Shown here piece by piece: positions 41,033 through 49,650 of a DNA stretch of 64,000 nt. Location: positions 19,991 through 83,990 of the forward strand of contig NZ_CAMIHD010000011.1 of assembly GCF_946222835.1 (NCBI RefSeq), in the 5' to 3' direction. This stretch comes from an uncultured Corynebacterium sp. Its GTDB lineage: Bacteria > Actinomycetota > Actinomycetes > Mycobacteriales > Mycobacteriaceae. The notes beneath the pieces were generated by a model. It searched no databases, was not told the origin of the DNA, and saw only the letters and a list, made by a program, of their open reading frames with translations. Made by a program: the position numbers and the translations under genes. How positions within the stretch are numbered: the first letter of the stretch is position 1; the number at the start of each line of letters is the position of its first letter.

Positions 41033-42388
41033 ATTCTGAAAAAAGTTAAGGCCACCCCGGGTGAGCGCACCCAGGTAAACCCCAAGGCCGCCGTCCCCAT
41101 CCTACTGTTCGTCTTCGTCTTCTCCCTCATCATTGACAATGGTTTCAAGACGATGACCATGCCGATCGCGGAAGCGCTCGAAATCTCCGATAAGACCGCG
41201 TCGCTGCAGGCCTCCCTGGCCGGCGTGATCATTGGTATCGGTGCCGTTGTCTACGCCGCCTTGGCGGACTCCATCTCTATCCGGAAACTGATGCTTACCG
41301 GCATCGTTTTTGTGGCCGTAGGTTCCATCCTGGCCTTCGTCTTCTCTGGTTCGTGGGCGATGGTGCTAACCGGCCGCCTGATTCAAACTACCGGTTTGGC
41401 CGCCGCTGAGACGCTCTATGTCATCTACGTGACCAAGCACTTAAGCGAGGATGATCAAAAGACCTACCTCGGCTTTTCCACCGCCGCCTTCCAGGCCGGC
41501 CTGCTCATCGGCGCGCTGACCTCTGGGTTCATCTCCACCCACGTGTCTTGGACGGCGATGTTCCTCATTCCGCTGATCCTCCTGCTGACCATTCCGCCCA
41601 TCATTAAGAATGTGCCGGAAGATGAGGCCGTGGAAAGCCACCTGGACGCGCTCGGTCTGTTCTACGTTGCCCTCTTTGCCAGCGCGCTTATCTTGTTTAT
41701 GCAGGATTACACCTGGTACTGGCTCATCTTTGCCATCGTGGGCGTTGCCGCATTCACCGTGCACATCAAAAACGCGAAGAACCCCGTGGTTACCCCGGAA
41801 TTCTTCACCAATGACCGCTACGTGTGGACCATCATCATGGTGCTCTTTGTTTATTCCACGCAGCTGGGCTTTATCTTCCTGCTGCCGTTCGCGGCCCATG
41901 ACATGCACGGCATGAGCTTGGATCAGGCTTCGCTGTTGATGGTTCCGGGCTATATCTGCGCCATCCTCGTCGGCATCTTCTCCGGCAAGATTGGCAAAGT
42001 GATGTCCTCTCGCGCCACCATTTACGCCGCCTTTGGCATGGTTGCCGGTGCGCTTTTGTTCGCTGCGTTCTTCGCGCAGGTTCACGTTTCCGTGCTCATC
42101 ATCGCCATCGTGGCCTTTGCCAGCGGCTTTGCCCTGATGTACGCCCCACTGGTCAATACCGCTTTGCGCAATATCAGCGCAGCAAAGTCCGGCATCGCCA
42201 TTGGTTTCTACAACCTCACCATCAATATCGCCGTGCCCCTGGGCATTGCCTATACCGCCAAGCTGCAGGAATCCACCAGCTACACCACCACGCTGTTGGT
42301 CCTCACCTTCATCGCCGCCATCGGCTCTGGCCTCTATGTGGTCTCTGACCTCAAGATGGCCCGTAAAGAATCCGCTGCTATTTCCTAA
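41033..42388 (+). CDS. MFS transporter, probable nucleoside importer (apparent AUU start)
   Basis: A major facilitator protein with about 12 membrane helices. The first standard start in frame, ATG at 41153, would delete the first helix. Coding sequence clearly continues upstream ([20 protein letters not shown], then [18 protein letters not shown]). No ATG, GTG or TTG exists in frame between the deoD stop and 41153. The best candidate is ATT at 41033 followed by CTG-AAA-AAA, with AAAAGGA about 11 bases before it; this gives 451 residues. CTG at 41036 is possible. Context within the deo operon implies nucleoside uptake. Confidence 0.78.
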   Translation: MLKKVKATPGERTQVNPKAAVPILLFVFVFSLIIDNGFKTMTMPIAEALEISDKTASLQASLAGVIIGIGAVVYAALADSISIRKLMLTGIVFVAVGSILAFVFSGSWAMVLTGRLIQTTGLAAAETLYVIYVTKHLSEDDQKTYLGFSTAAFQAGLLIGALTSGFISTHVSWTAMFLIPLILLLTIPPIIKNVPEDEAVESHLDALGLFYVALFASALILFMQDYTWYWLIFAIVGVAAFTVHIKNAKNPVVTPEFFTNDRYVWTIIMVLFVYSTQLGFIFLLPFAAHDMHGMSLDQASLLMVPGYICAILVGIFSGKIGKVMSSRATIYAAFGMVAGALLFAAFFAQVHVSVLIIAIVAFASGFALMYAPLVNTALRNISAAKSGIAIGFYNLTINIAVPLGIAYTAKLQESTSYTTTLLVLTFIAAIGSGLYVVSDLKMARKESAAIS

Positions 42389-42399
42389 AGGAGAAAATC

Positions 42400-43047
42400 A
42401 TGACTTCTCGCAACGACGTTGCTTCCTACATCGACCACACCCTGCTCAAGCCAGAGGCCACCCCGGAGCAGTTCCGCGCCCTGGTAGAAGAGGCCACGGA
42501 GCTTGGCACCTACGCCGTGTGCGTCTCCCCTTCCGCCCTGCCGCTCGAGACCCCGGAGTCCCTCCACGTCGCCACGGTCGTGGGCTTTCCTTCCGGCGCC
42601 GTCAAGCCGGAAATCAAGGCCGCTGAGGCCGCCCGCGCGGTTGCCGATGGCGCCGAGGAAGTAGACATGGTCATCAACATCCCGCTGGCCATCGAGGGCC
42701 GCGCCGAGGAGCTGCAGGCAGAAATCCAGACCGTGCGCGATGCCATCCCAGGCACGGTACTCAAGGTCATCATCGAGTCTGCCGCGCTTTCCGATGCCGC
42801 CATCGTCCTCGCCTGCCAGGCCTCCGCTGCCGCCCAGGCGGATTTTGTCAAGACCTCCACCGGTTTCCACCCCGCAGGGGGCGCCTCCACCCACACGGTC
42901 AAGCTCATGCGCGAGACCGTAGGCGACGAGCTGGGAGTGAAGGCCTCCGGCGGCATCCGCACCGCCAAGGATGCCCTCGCCATGATCGAGGCCGGCGCCA
43001 GCCGCCTGGGGCTATCCTCCTCCGCCAAGATCCTCGAGGAGCTTTAA
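42400..43047 (+). CDS. deoC: Deoxyribose-phosphate aldolase
   Basis: A 215-residue class I aldolase that splits 2-deoxyribose-5-phosphate to acetaldehyde and glyceraldehyde-3-phosphate. The Schiff-base lysine is in [16 protein letters not shown] near residue 149, and the second lysine is in [29 protein letters not shown] is the typical N-terminus. AAAGGAGAAAATC precedes the ATG 11 bases after the transporter stop. Confidence 0.97.
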   Translation: MTSRNDVASYIDHTLLKPEATPEQFRALVEEATELGTYAVCVSPSALPLETPESLHVATVVGFPSGAVKPEIKAAEAARAVADGAEEVDMVINIPLAIEGRAEELQAEIQTVRDAIPGTVLKVIIESAALSDAAIVLACQASAAAQADFVKTSTGFHPAGGASTHTVKLMRETVGDELGVKASGGIRTAKDALAMIEAGASRLGLSSSAKILEEL

Positions 43048-43050
43048 GCC

Positions 43051-44628
43051 ATGTCTGTGGATACAACCTTCGATATCGATTACGCCCGCACCTGGGCCGA
43101 ACACGATCCGGATGCGGACACCGCCCGCCAGGTGCTCACATGGATCGAGGAAGATAATTCCCAAGAACTCGCCGCCGCCTTCGCGGGCCCCCTGAACTTT
43201 GGTACCGCGGGCCTGCGCGCCGCCGTGGGTGCTGGCGAATCCCGCATGAACCGCGCGGTGGTCATTCGCACCACCTATGGGCTAATCACCTGGCTCAATC
43301 AGCAGGTGGATGAGCCGGTCGTGGTCATCGGCTGCGATGCCCGCCACGGCTCCGCGCAATTCCAGCGCGATGCCGCGCAGGTTATCTCCGCCGCTGGTGG
43401 AAAGGCCTTGGTCCTGCCCGCGCAGAACCCAACCCCGCTGACCGCCTTCACGGTGCGTGCCTTGGGCGCGGATGCCGGCATTATGGTTACCGCCTCCCAC
43501 AACCCGCCTGCCGATAATGGCTACAAGGTGTACCTGGGCGGCCGCGTCGCCACCGGCCCGGGCGAGGGTGTGCAGCTTATCTCCCCGGCCGATAAGGAAA
43601 TCGCCGCCGCCATTGCTGAGGCTCCCTACGCCGACGAGGTCCCGCTCACCTCCGATCGCATCGAGGACGTCGATACCCGCGCCGAGTACCTCGAGCGCGC
43701 CGCCGCGTTGGCCGGCGAAAATACCGATATCACTATCGCGCTGACCGCCATGCACGGCGTCGGTGCCGAGCTGGGCAAGGAACTGCTGTCTCGCTGCGGC
43801 TTTAGCGTCTCGCTGGTGCCAGAACAGGCCGCTCCCGACCCAGATTTCCCTACGGTCTCCTTCCCTAACCCGGAAGAGCCCGGCGCCCTAGACCTTGGCA
43901 TTCAGCATGCCGAGAAAATCGGCGCCGATATCCTTATCGCTTACGACCCCGACGCCGATCGCTGCGCCGCCGCTGTGCCTACCGATGGCACTTGGCGCCA
44001 GCTCAGTGGCGATGAGACCGGCGCCTTGCTTGGCGATTACCTCGCCCACCGCGGCGCTACCGGAAACTTCGCCAACTCGCTCGTATCGTCCCGCCTGCTC
44101 GGGCGCATCGCCGCGCACTACGGCCTCGGCCACGAGGAAACCCTGACCGGTTTCAAGTGGATCGCCCGTACTCCTGAGCTAGCCTTCGGCTACGAAGAAG
44201 CCATTGGCTTCTGCCCCGATCCCAACGCAGTGCGCGATAAGGACGGCATCTCCACCTCCGTGGTGCTCGCCAGCCTCGCCGCTGAATGCAAAGCCGCTGG
44301 AACCAGCTTGCTGGACCGCTTGGATGACATCTACGCCACGGTCGGTGCCCTGCACACCCAGCCGCTGACCTTCCGCGTCGAGGACCTGAACCTCATTGCC
44401 CAAGCAATGGAGAAGGTCTCCGCGACCCCACCCACCGAGCTCGCTGGCTCCCCTATAACCAAGGTGGAAAAGTTCGCCCAAGGCTCGAAGTTCTTCACCG
44501 AGAACGATGACCGCGTTATCGTTCGCCCCTCTGGTACCGAGCCCAAGCTCAAGTGCTACCTGGAGTCCCCCGACGCTGGGCGCCTCGATGCCATCTCGGC
44601 CGATCTGCGCGATTACTTCGGGCTCTAA
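43051..44628 (+). CDS. Phosphohexo/phosphopentomutase
   Basis: A 525-residue alpha-D-phosphohexomutase-family enzyme. It has the phosphoserine loop TASHNPPADNGYKVY, the metal loop DPDADRC, the sugar-binding GYEEAIGF and the phosphate-binding RPSGTEPKLK. In this operon it most likely converts deoxyribose-1-phosphate to deoxyribose-5-phosphate, feeding deoC, in place of DeoB. It begins three bases after the deoC stop, so it is tightly coupled. Activity on glucose or mannose phosphates cannot be excluded. Confidence 0.92.
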   Translation: MSVDTTFDIDYARTWAEHDPDADTARQVLTWIEEDNSQELAAAFAGPLNFGTAGLRAAVGAGESRMNRAVVIRTTYGLITWLNQQVDEPVVVIGCDARHGSAQFQRDAAQVISAAGGKALVLPAQNPTPLTAFTVRALGADAGIMVTASHNPPADNGYKVYLGGRVATGPGEGVQLISPADKEIAAAIAEAPYADEVPLTSDRIEDVDTRAEYLERAAALAGENTDITIALTAMHGVGAELGKELLSRCGFSVSLVPEQAAPDPDFPTVSFPNPEEPGALDLGIQHAEKIGADILIAYDPDADRCAAAVPTDGTWRQLSGDETGALLGDYLAHRGATGNFANSLVSSRLLGRIAAHYGLGHEETLTGFKWIARTPELAFGYEEAIGFCPDPNAVRDKDGISTSVVLASLAAECKAAGTSLLDRLDDIYATVGALHTQPLTFRVEDLNLIAQAMEKVSATPPTELAGSPITKVEKFAQGSKFFTENDDRVIVRPSGTEPKLKCYLESPDAGRLDAISADLRDYFGL

Positions 44629-44651
44629 TCCGCCCGCTTACTGAAGACAGT

Positions 44652-44704
44652 CTTATGGGCCAGCAGGATTTCGCCACCATAGCGCGAATCTGCTGGCCCA
44701 TAAG
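44652..44704. repeat. 15-base perfect inverted repeat after the deo operon
   Basis: CTTATGGGCCAGCAG (44652-44666) and its exact complement (44690-44704) flank a 23-base spacer. It lies between the mutase gene and the convergent binding-protein gene. It may be a bidirectional terminator, though neither side has a good T-run. Confidence 0.6.
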
Positions 44705-44792
44705 GCTTTATAAGGCGGTCTAGAGCACAAGGGCTCTTCTTTCCCTACGCGGGAAGCGCCAACTCGGGCGGGCCCTCATGCCATCAGGTCAA

Positions 44793-45830
44793 TTACTTAA
44801 CACCCAAGTATTCGACTAGTTCTTCCGCGATCTTTTTCGCACCCGTTGGGCCAAGGCCCAAGAACCAGAGGTCATCGCTGACGCGGAAGGCCTTGCCATC
44901 CTTCATCGCTGATAGATTCTTAAATTGTTCGGATTCGACAATTTTGTCCTCGCCAGTGGCCGATGGATCACCATAGCTGGAGTAAAACAGGTAATCTCCG
45001 TCTGCCTCAGAAATGGACTCTGGAGAAATCTCCGCTGCCAGCTCATCAATGTCCTGGTTCTCTGGGCGAGCCAGTCCTGCATCGCGCAGAATGACACCGA
45101 TAAGGGACTTATTGGCGTACAAGCGGATCTTATCCGGCATGAATCGAAGCATGGAGACCGTCGTGTCCTTCGGCATCTTCTCCTTGACTTCAGCCAAGGT
45201 ATCCGCATATTCATTAAGGATATCGACGGTTTTCTCCTCTTCACCGAGCGCATCACCGATCAGCCGGAAGTCTTCCTTCCATGGATATCCTGGGCGGATA
45301 GCCAACACAGTCGGCGCGATATCGGAAAGCTGCCCGTACAGATCGTCCACGCGCAGCTGGCTACCCACGATGAGATCAGGTTTTAGCTCTGCGATTTTCT
45401 CGACGTTTACCTCCTGAATGGTGCCCACCGAAGGTACGTCTTTTACCTTGTCAGCCAGGTAATCCGGCACTGGATTCGCGCCCTTAGAGGTCACCATGCC
45501 TACCGGCTTAATCCCCAAGGACAGCACAGAGTCGAGCTCGCCCATGTCCAGCACCACTACGCGCTCTGGCTTCTCTTTAATCTCAGTTTCACCATTGGCA
45601 TGTTTGATAGTGCGCGGAAATTGGCCCGGCTCAGCGTCAGTTCCCAACTTGGCGGTTTCTTCATCAGCGGTACCAAAACGCTCACCGCTATGAGAGACGC
45701 TTTCATTGCCCGGACCACCCTTGGATTCGTCATTTTCGGCAGCACTGCAGGCAGACAGTGACAAGGCAATGGCGACAGCAGCGGCCATGCTTGATAGCAG
45801 GCGTTTTTTGTTGAACACAATTTCTGACAT
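44793..45830 (-). CDS. Iron-siderophore ABC transporter substrate-binding lipoprotein
   Basis: A 345-residue FepB/FhuD-type binding protein. The signal peptide contains KKRLLSSMAAAVAIALSLSA and ends in the lipobox LSAC, so it is a lipoprotein. The family segments are RVVVLDMGELDSVLSLGIKP, VEKIAELKPDLIVGSQ and the C-terminal FLGLGPTGAKKIAEELVEYL. It is divergent from two permeases and an ATPase. A DtxR-like box abuts the start codon. A GTG four codons in (45818) is an alternative start for a leaderless or short-leader message. Confidence 0.93.
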   Translation of the reverse strand: MSEIVFNKKRLLSSMAAAVAIALSLSACSAAENDESKGGPGNESVSHSGERFGTADEETAKLGTDAEPGQFPRTIKHANGETEIKEKPERVVVLDMGELDSVLSLGIKPVGMVTSKGANPVPDYLADKVKDVPSVGTIQEVNVEKIAELKPDLIVGSQLRVDDLYGQLSDIAPTVLAIRPGYPWKEDFRLIGDALGEEEKTVDILNEYADTLAEVKEKMPKDTTVSMLRFMPDKIRLYANKSLIGVILRDAGLARPENQDIDELAAEISPESISEADGDYLFYSSYGDPSATGEDKIVESEQFKNLSAMKDGKAFRVSDDLWFLGLGPTGAKKIAEELVEYLGVK

Positions 45831-45849
45831 AATGGTTAGCCTAAGCTAA
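45831..45849. promoter_or_regulatory. DtxR-like iron box
   Basis: AATGGTTAGCCTAAGCTAA matches the DtxR consensus TTAGGTTAGCCTAACCTAA at 15 of 19 positions by hand alignment. It lies in the roughly 25-40-base gap between the divergent siderophore uptake genes and could repress both when iron is plentiful. Confidence 0.75.
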
Positions 45850-45854
45850 CTTCC

Positions 45855-46919
45855 TTGTTTATTGAAAATAATATGACGCATACCAAACCAACACTCCCCC
45901 CAATGGGTGTACCGAATGCGCGTCGCCGCAGGTGGCGGGTCGGCGCCTTCCTTGCACTTGCATTTCAGCTAATGGTGCTTCTGATTCTGCTCAGCCTATT
46001 CATCGGCGCGCAGTCTTTTAGCCCCTCTGAAATAGCCGCAGGCCTCCGCGGTGGCCCCGGCAGCAGCACGGCTGGAGACATCCTCTACGAGCGACGAATC
46101 CCACGCACCGTCGCCGCCATCCTCGCGGGTACTGGGCTCGCGGTCGCCGGTTGCATTCTCCAGATCATCACCCGAAACCCGCTGGCAGATACCGGAGTAT
46201 TCGGCATGAACGCCGGCGCCGCCTTTGCGGCCGCGCTCGCACTTAGCGTGTTCGGACTATCTTCACCCCTCGCTTTTACCGCCGCCGCCTTGATCGGCGC
46301 GAGTGGCACCATGCTATTAGTTGCGCGCCTAGGCCGAGACGTGTCTGGAGCCATTGATCCGCTCCGTATCGTGCTTGCCGGCGTGGCGTTAAGCGCTGTG
46401 TTCGAAGGCCTTTCTGAGGGCATGTCGCTCCTAGATCCGCAAGCCTTTGCCCGAATCAAGGCATGGATGGTGGGTAGCATGGATATTGCTTCTACCACCC
46501 CGCTTTATCTCATGGGGTGTGGATTGGTCATCGCCGCAGTGATGCTGGTTTTCCTAGCGCCCCGCCTGACCGTCCTGCCACTGGGTGAACACGCTGCAGA
46601 AGCACTTGGCATCAACGTAGCCCAAACCCGCGCGCTGGCCCTCTTTGTTGTATCTTTGCTCGCTGCAACAACTACTGCCGCAATCGGCGTTTTAGCATTT
46701 GTCGGCATGCTTGTCCCCCACTTGGTCCGCCAAGTGGGCATCACCAATGAGCGCGATCAGATTTGGATTAGTGGGTTAATCGGTCCAAATCTGCTTCTCT
46801 TTGCCGACATCATCGGGCGGCTTATCTTGCCCGGCGAATTACCCGCCGGAGTAACCGTCGCGATAGTCGGCGCTCCTTTCCTCATTTTCCTTGCACAACG
46901 CAAGCAGGTGGTTCTATGA
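45855..46919 (+). CDS. FecCD-family siderophore ABC permease 1
   Basis: About 350 residues with eight to ten helices. RIPRTVAAILAGTGLAVAGC, ITRNPLADTGVFGMNAGAAF and FVGMLVPHLVR are the FecCD/BtuC signatures. The start shown is a TTG; the ATG six codons later (MTHTKPTLPPMG) is equally likely. Neither has a clear ribosome site, which fits a leaderless transcript from the tight divergent promoter. Its stop overlaps the next start (ATGA). It forms the membrane channel with the next permease. Confidence 0.93.
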   Translation: MFIENNMTHTKPTLPPMGVPNARRRRWRVGAFLALAFQLMVLLILLSLFIGAQSFSPSEIAAGLRGGPGSSTAGDILYERRIPRTVAAILAGTGLAVAGCILQIITRNPLADTGVFGMNAGAAFAAALALSVFGLSSPLAFTAAALIGASGTMLLVARLGRDVSGAIDPLRIVLAGVALSAVFEGLSEGMSLLDPQAFARIKAWMVGSMDIASTTPLYLMGCGLVIAAVMLVFLAPRLTVLPLGEHAAEALGINVAQTRALALFVVSLLAATTTAAIGVLAFVGMLVPHLVRQVGITNERDQIWISGLIGPNLLLFADIIGRLILPGELPAGVTVAIVGAPFLIFLAQRKQVVL

Positions 46920-47971
46920 AGCCCACAGAACTAGATACCACAAGGCCCACTACCACCCCGGTACGCGCCATCGCTGCTCTATACCGCCGCCGCGAAATAA
47001 TTGTGCTTTTTGTGGGCATCGTCGCAGTCCTTCTCGCTGCCGTCATAGCGCTGACATACCCTGGCGCAGGTTTGGACCGAACCACAGCGTGGCAGGCGCT
47101 TATCCACCCAGACTCTGGTTTTGGCACCACAGTGATTTATGAATGGCGCCTGCCCAGAGTTACTGCTGCCATCGTGGTAGGTGCAGGTCTGGCTATAGCT
47201 GGCACGCTGTTTCAAACGTTAACTCGAAACCCACTAGGTTCCCCCGACATCATTGGTTTTAACACCGGCGCTTATACCGGGGTGATCGTGGTGAGCTACT
47301 TAGGGTTTAGCAGCTTTATTAACGTCGCATTAGGAGCGGTGATTGGGGGCGGGATTACCGCACTGATCATCGTCGTCTTGGCCCTACGCAGGCAGGTCAG
47401 CGGCATGCGACTTATCCTGGTCGGCATAGGAGTCTCCCTTACGTTCTCCGCGGTCAACCGTTACCTCATCTTGAGTGCAGATTTGGACACGGCCATGGCT
47501 GCGGCCACGTGGGCTGCTGGTTCGCTCAACGGCATTGAATGGATCTTCGTCGGTCCGGCGGCCATCGTGCTGACGCTAATCATCGTGCTAGCTTTCACGT
47601 TGAGGTCGCGTTGCGAGGCCTTAGAGCTTGCCGATGACACCGCCTACTCCCTCGGCCTAAATGTAACCCGCACCCGCCTTGTTCTAGTGTTCCTCTCTGC
47701 CCTTTTAACAGCACTGTGCACCGCGCTGGCCGGTCCGATTTCTTTCGTAGCCTTAGCGGCACCACACCTAACAAGGTTCCTTACCGGCGGCCAACGAGTC
47801 AGCCTTCCTGCTGGTGCATTTATCGGCGCCACCTTGCTATTGGTCTGCGACATCATAGGACAACAGCTTTTCCACCCCACCATGCTTCCGGTTGGCGTCG
47901 TAACCGTCACCTTGGGCGGCACATATCTGATCATCCTCATGCTTTTCGCGCACCGCACCTACCGCAGGTAA
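46916..47971 (+). CDS. FecCD-family siderophore ABC permease 2
   Basis: A 351-residue second channel subunit with the same family signatures: RLPRVTAAIVVGAGLAIAGT, LTRNPLGSPDIIGFNTGAYT and a C-terminal FVALAAPHLTR. It overlaps permease 1 by four bases and is followed after 22 bases by the ATPase gene. Two different permeases in tandem are usual for siderophore importers (FepD/FepG type). Confidence 0.94.
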   Translation: MKPTELDTTRPTTTPVRAIAALYRRREIIVLFVGIVAVLLAAVIALTYPGAGLDRTTAWQALIHPDSGFGTTVIYEWRLPRVTAAIVVGAGLAIAGTLFQTLTRNPLGSPDIIGFNTGAYTGVIVVSYLGFSSFINVALGAVIGGGITALIIVVLALRRQVSGMRLILVGIGVSLTFSAVNRYLILSADLDTAMAAATWAAGSLNGIEWIFVGPAAIVLTLIIVLAFTLRSRCEALELADDTAYSLGLNVTRTRLVLVFLSALLTALCTALAGPISFVALAAPHLTRFLTGGQRVSLPAGAFIGATLLLVCDIIGQQLFHPTMLPVGVVTVTLGGTYLIILMLFAHRTYRR

Positions 47972-47993
47972 TTTTGAAAGGACTTTCCCCAAA

Positions 47994-48797
47994 ATGGCTT
48001 TCCCAGATTCAGAAAGCGATGGAGACATCGCGGTAACAGTACAGGGCGCTACCATCACTTACGGTGACTTCACCGCCGTAAACAACGTAAGCGTGGACTT
48101 CCCGCGCGGAAAGTTTACGTGCATTATTGGCCCCAATGGCTGTGGCAAATCCACCCTTCTGCGCGCTATGGCGCGAGTATTGCCCACAGAGACAGGCACT
48201 ATTTCCTTAGAAAACAAAGAAATTGATTCTTTTGGCCGCAAAGAATTATCGCGGCGCATCGCGCTCATGGCCCAAGATGCAATAGCCCCTGAACATCTCA
48301 CCGTGACGGAACTGGTAGCGCGTGGCCGGTTCGCACACCTGGGAACGTTGGGACAACGCAGCAGCCAGGACTTCGACAAGGTATCCCAAGCAATATCGAC
48401 GGTGGAACTGGATTCGCTGGCTGACCGGCGAATGAATGAATTATCCGGCGGTCAACGCCAACGCGCTTGGTTGGCTATGGCACTAGCCCAAGACACCCCG
48501 GTGCTCTTACTAGATGAGCCCACAACCTTTTTGGATTTGGGCTATCAGCATGACTTGCTCACTCTGGTGAGAAACCTCAGCGAAAACGAGGACAAAACAG
48601 TCATCGCCGTAGTGCATGACCTCCAGCAAGCGATACGATTCGCAGACCACATAGTTGCCATGCAAGGTGGTGAGCTGGTGGCCCATGGCAACCCTGAAGA
48701 CATCGTTACCGCAGAGTTGATTGAACAACTTTATGGCTTACCCGTCGAGGTTACCAGGGCTGGACGCCAAGGGCGCACAGTTATCGTTCCAAATTGA
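47994..48797 (+). CDS. Siderophore ABC transporter ATPase
   Basis: A 267-residue FecE/FepC-type ATPase. Walker A GPNGCGKST near residue 48, Q-loop ALMAQDA, signature LSGGQRQR, Walker B PVLLLDEPTTFLDLGYQHDL and the switch histidine in IAVVHDLQQA are intact. GAAAGGACTTTCCCC lies before the ATG. It ends the iron-uptake operon. Confidence 0.95.
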   Translation: MAFPDSESDGDIAVTVQGATITYGDFTAVNNVSVDFPRGKFTCIIGPNGCGKSTLLRAMARVLPTETGTISLENKEIDSFGRKELSRRIALMAQDAIAPEHLTVTELVARGRFAHLGTLGQRSSQDFDKVSQAISTVELDSLADRRMNELSGGQRQRAWLAMALAQDTPVLLLDEPTTFLDLGYQHDLLTLVRNLSENEDKTVIAVVHDLQQAIRFADHIVAMQGGELVAHGNPEDIVTAELIEQLYGLPVEVTRAGRQGRTVIVPN

Positions 48798-48849
48798 GAG
48801 TGTCTAATGGTTTGTGTACAGGTTCCCAACCTCGCACACGCTCAACCCC

Positions 48850-49320
48850 GGCCGAGGTGGAAACCGAATTGTGGAAGCAGAACCCGCAACAGGGAATAAT
48901 AGAAATCAAGGCAAACGCCTAAGAACAAAACTCGGGGCACTTCACGTGGCCACCGCGTTCGATAGCATCCAGGCCGGCATGTCGGTAGAGGGATCTAGGC
49001 TTGAGGCTATGGGCTTTTAGAAAATCTCCTCAACCGCTACACCCCACGCATGCCGGGCACACCGGTCTTGGCGGTCATTGACACTGAAACCACCGGCTTT
49101 AATAAGCGTTACGACCGCCTTATTGAACTTGCTGCCGTGCGCGCCGACGCGCACTTTACCCCTGTCGGCTTCTGGCATACACTGCTCAACCCTGACGGCA
49201 AGGCCATTAAAAACTCCCATATTCACAGCATTACCAACGACACGACCAGCAACTTACGACAGTGCCATCGACACTGCCTACAACCACTCTATGGGAATCC
49301 GCAAAGGCCACATACGCTAA
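48850..49320 (+). pseudogene. Decayed DEDDh-type exonuclease gene and adjoining remnants
   Basis: From 49050 the frame reads MPGTPVLAVIDTETTGFNKR, then YDRLIELAAVRADAHFTPVG and ends the homology at HIHSIT. This is the Exo I motif and first third of a DnaQ-like 3'-5' exonuclease. The rest is missing; an adjacent frame carries another protein-like piece (ATYDSAIDTAYNHSMGIRKG). Upstream, 48850-48920 encodes a C-terminus-like piece (VETELWKQNPQQGIIEIKAN). The gene is broken by truncation and frameshift. The region to tRNA-Tyr otherwise holds only short TGTCGTTTAAC repeats. Confidence 0.6.
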
Positions 49321-49427
49321 ACCCCCACCCCACCAACACAAAATGTCGTTTAACACGACACGCCGAAAAACAACACGTTTTGTCGTTTAACCCGGCTGAG
49401 TCCACTCCATCGCACTCAACACGACGA

Positions 49428-49455
49428 AGCCCCACAAGCTTGTGCTTGTGGGGCT
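49428..49455 (-). terminator. Hairpin after tRNA-Tyr
   Basis: A 12-base perfect stem AGCCCCACAAGC / GCTTGTGGGGCT with loop TTGT, eight bases downstream of the tRNA 3' end on the minus strand. No T-run follows, so it may be a processing or Rho-assisted end. Confidence 0.6.
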
Positions 49456-49463
49456 CCATGTTG

Positions 49464-49545
49464 TGCCAGGTAGAAGATTCGAACTTCTGAAGGCAATGCC
49501 GGCGGATTTACAGTCCGCTCCCTTTGGCCGCTCGGGCAACCTGGC
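49464..49545 (-). tRNA. tRNA-Tyr (anticodon GTA)
   Basis: A class II tRNA of 82 bases: acceptor GCCAGGT / ACCTGGC with discriminator A, D-arm CCGAGCGGCCAAAGGGAG, anticodon loop CTGTAAA, a long variable arm (GCCGGCATTGCCTTC) and T-arm with GTTCGAATC. Confidence 0.96.
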
Positions 49546-49650
49546 ATGCACTGTGTGGTGCGAGTAAGTACTTTACTACGAACCACCCACCTACCTACAA
49601 ATCGCCAGCACATAAGGGGAAAAGGCGATTGAGGGGGCGTCGCCAAGCAG

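Noticed and set aside
48814..49020. A 68-codon plus-strand frame after the siderophore ATPase
   Set aside because: No ribosome site or family resemblance; another frame over the same bases looks more like a decayed gene end.
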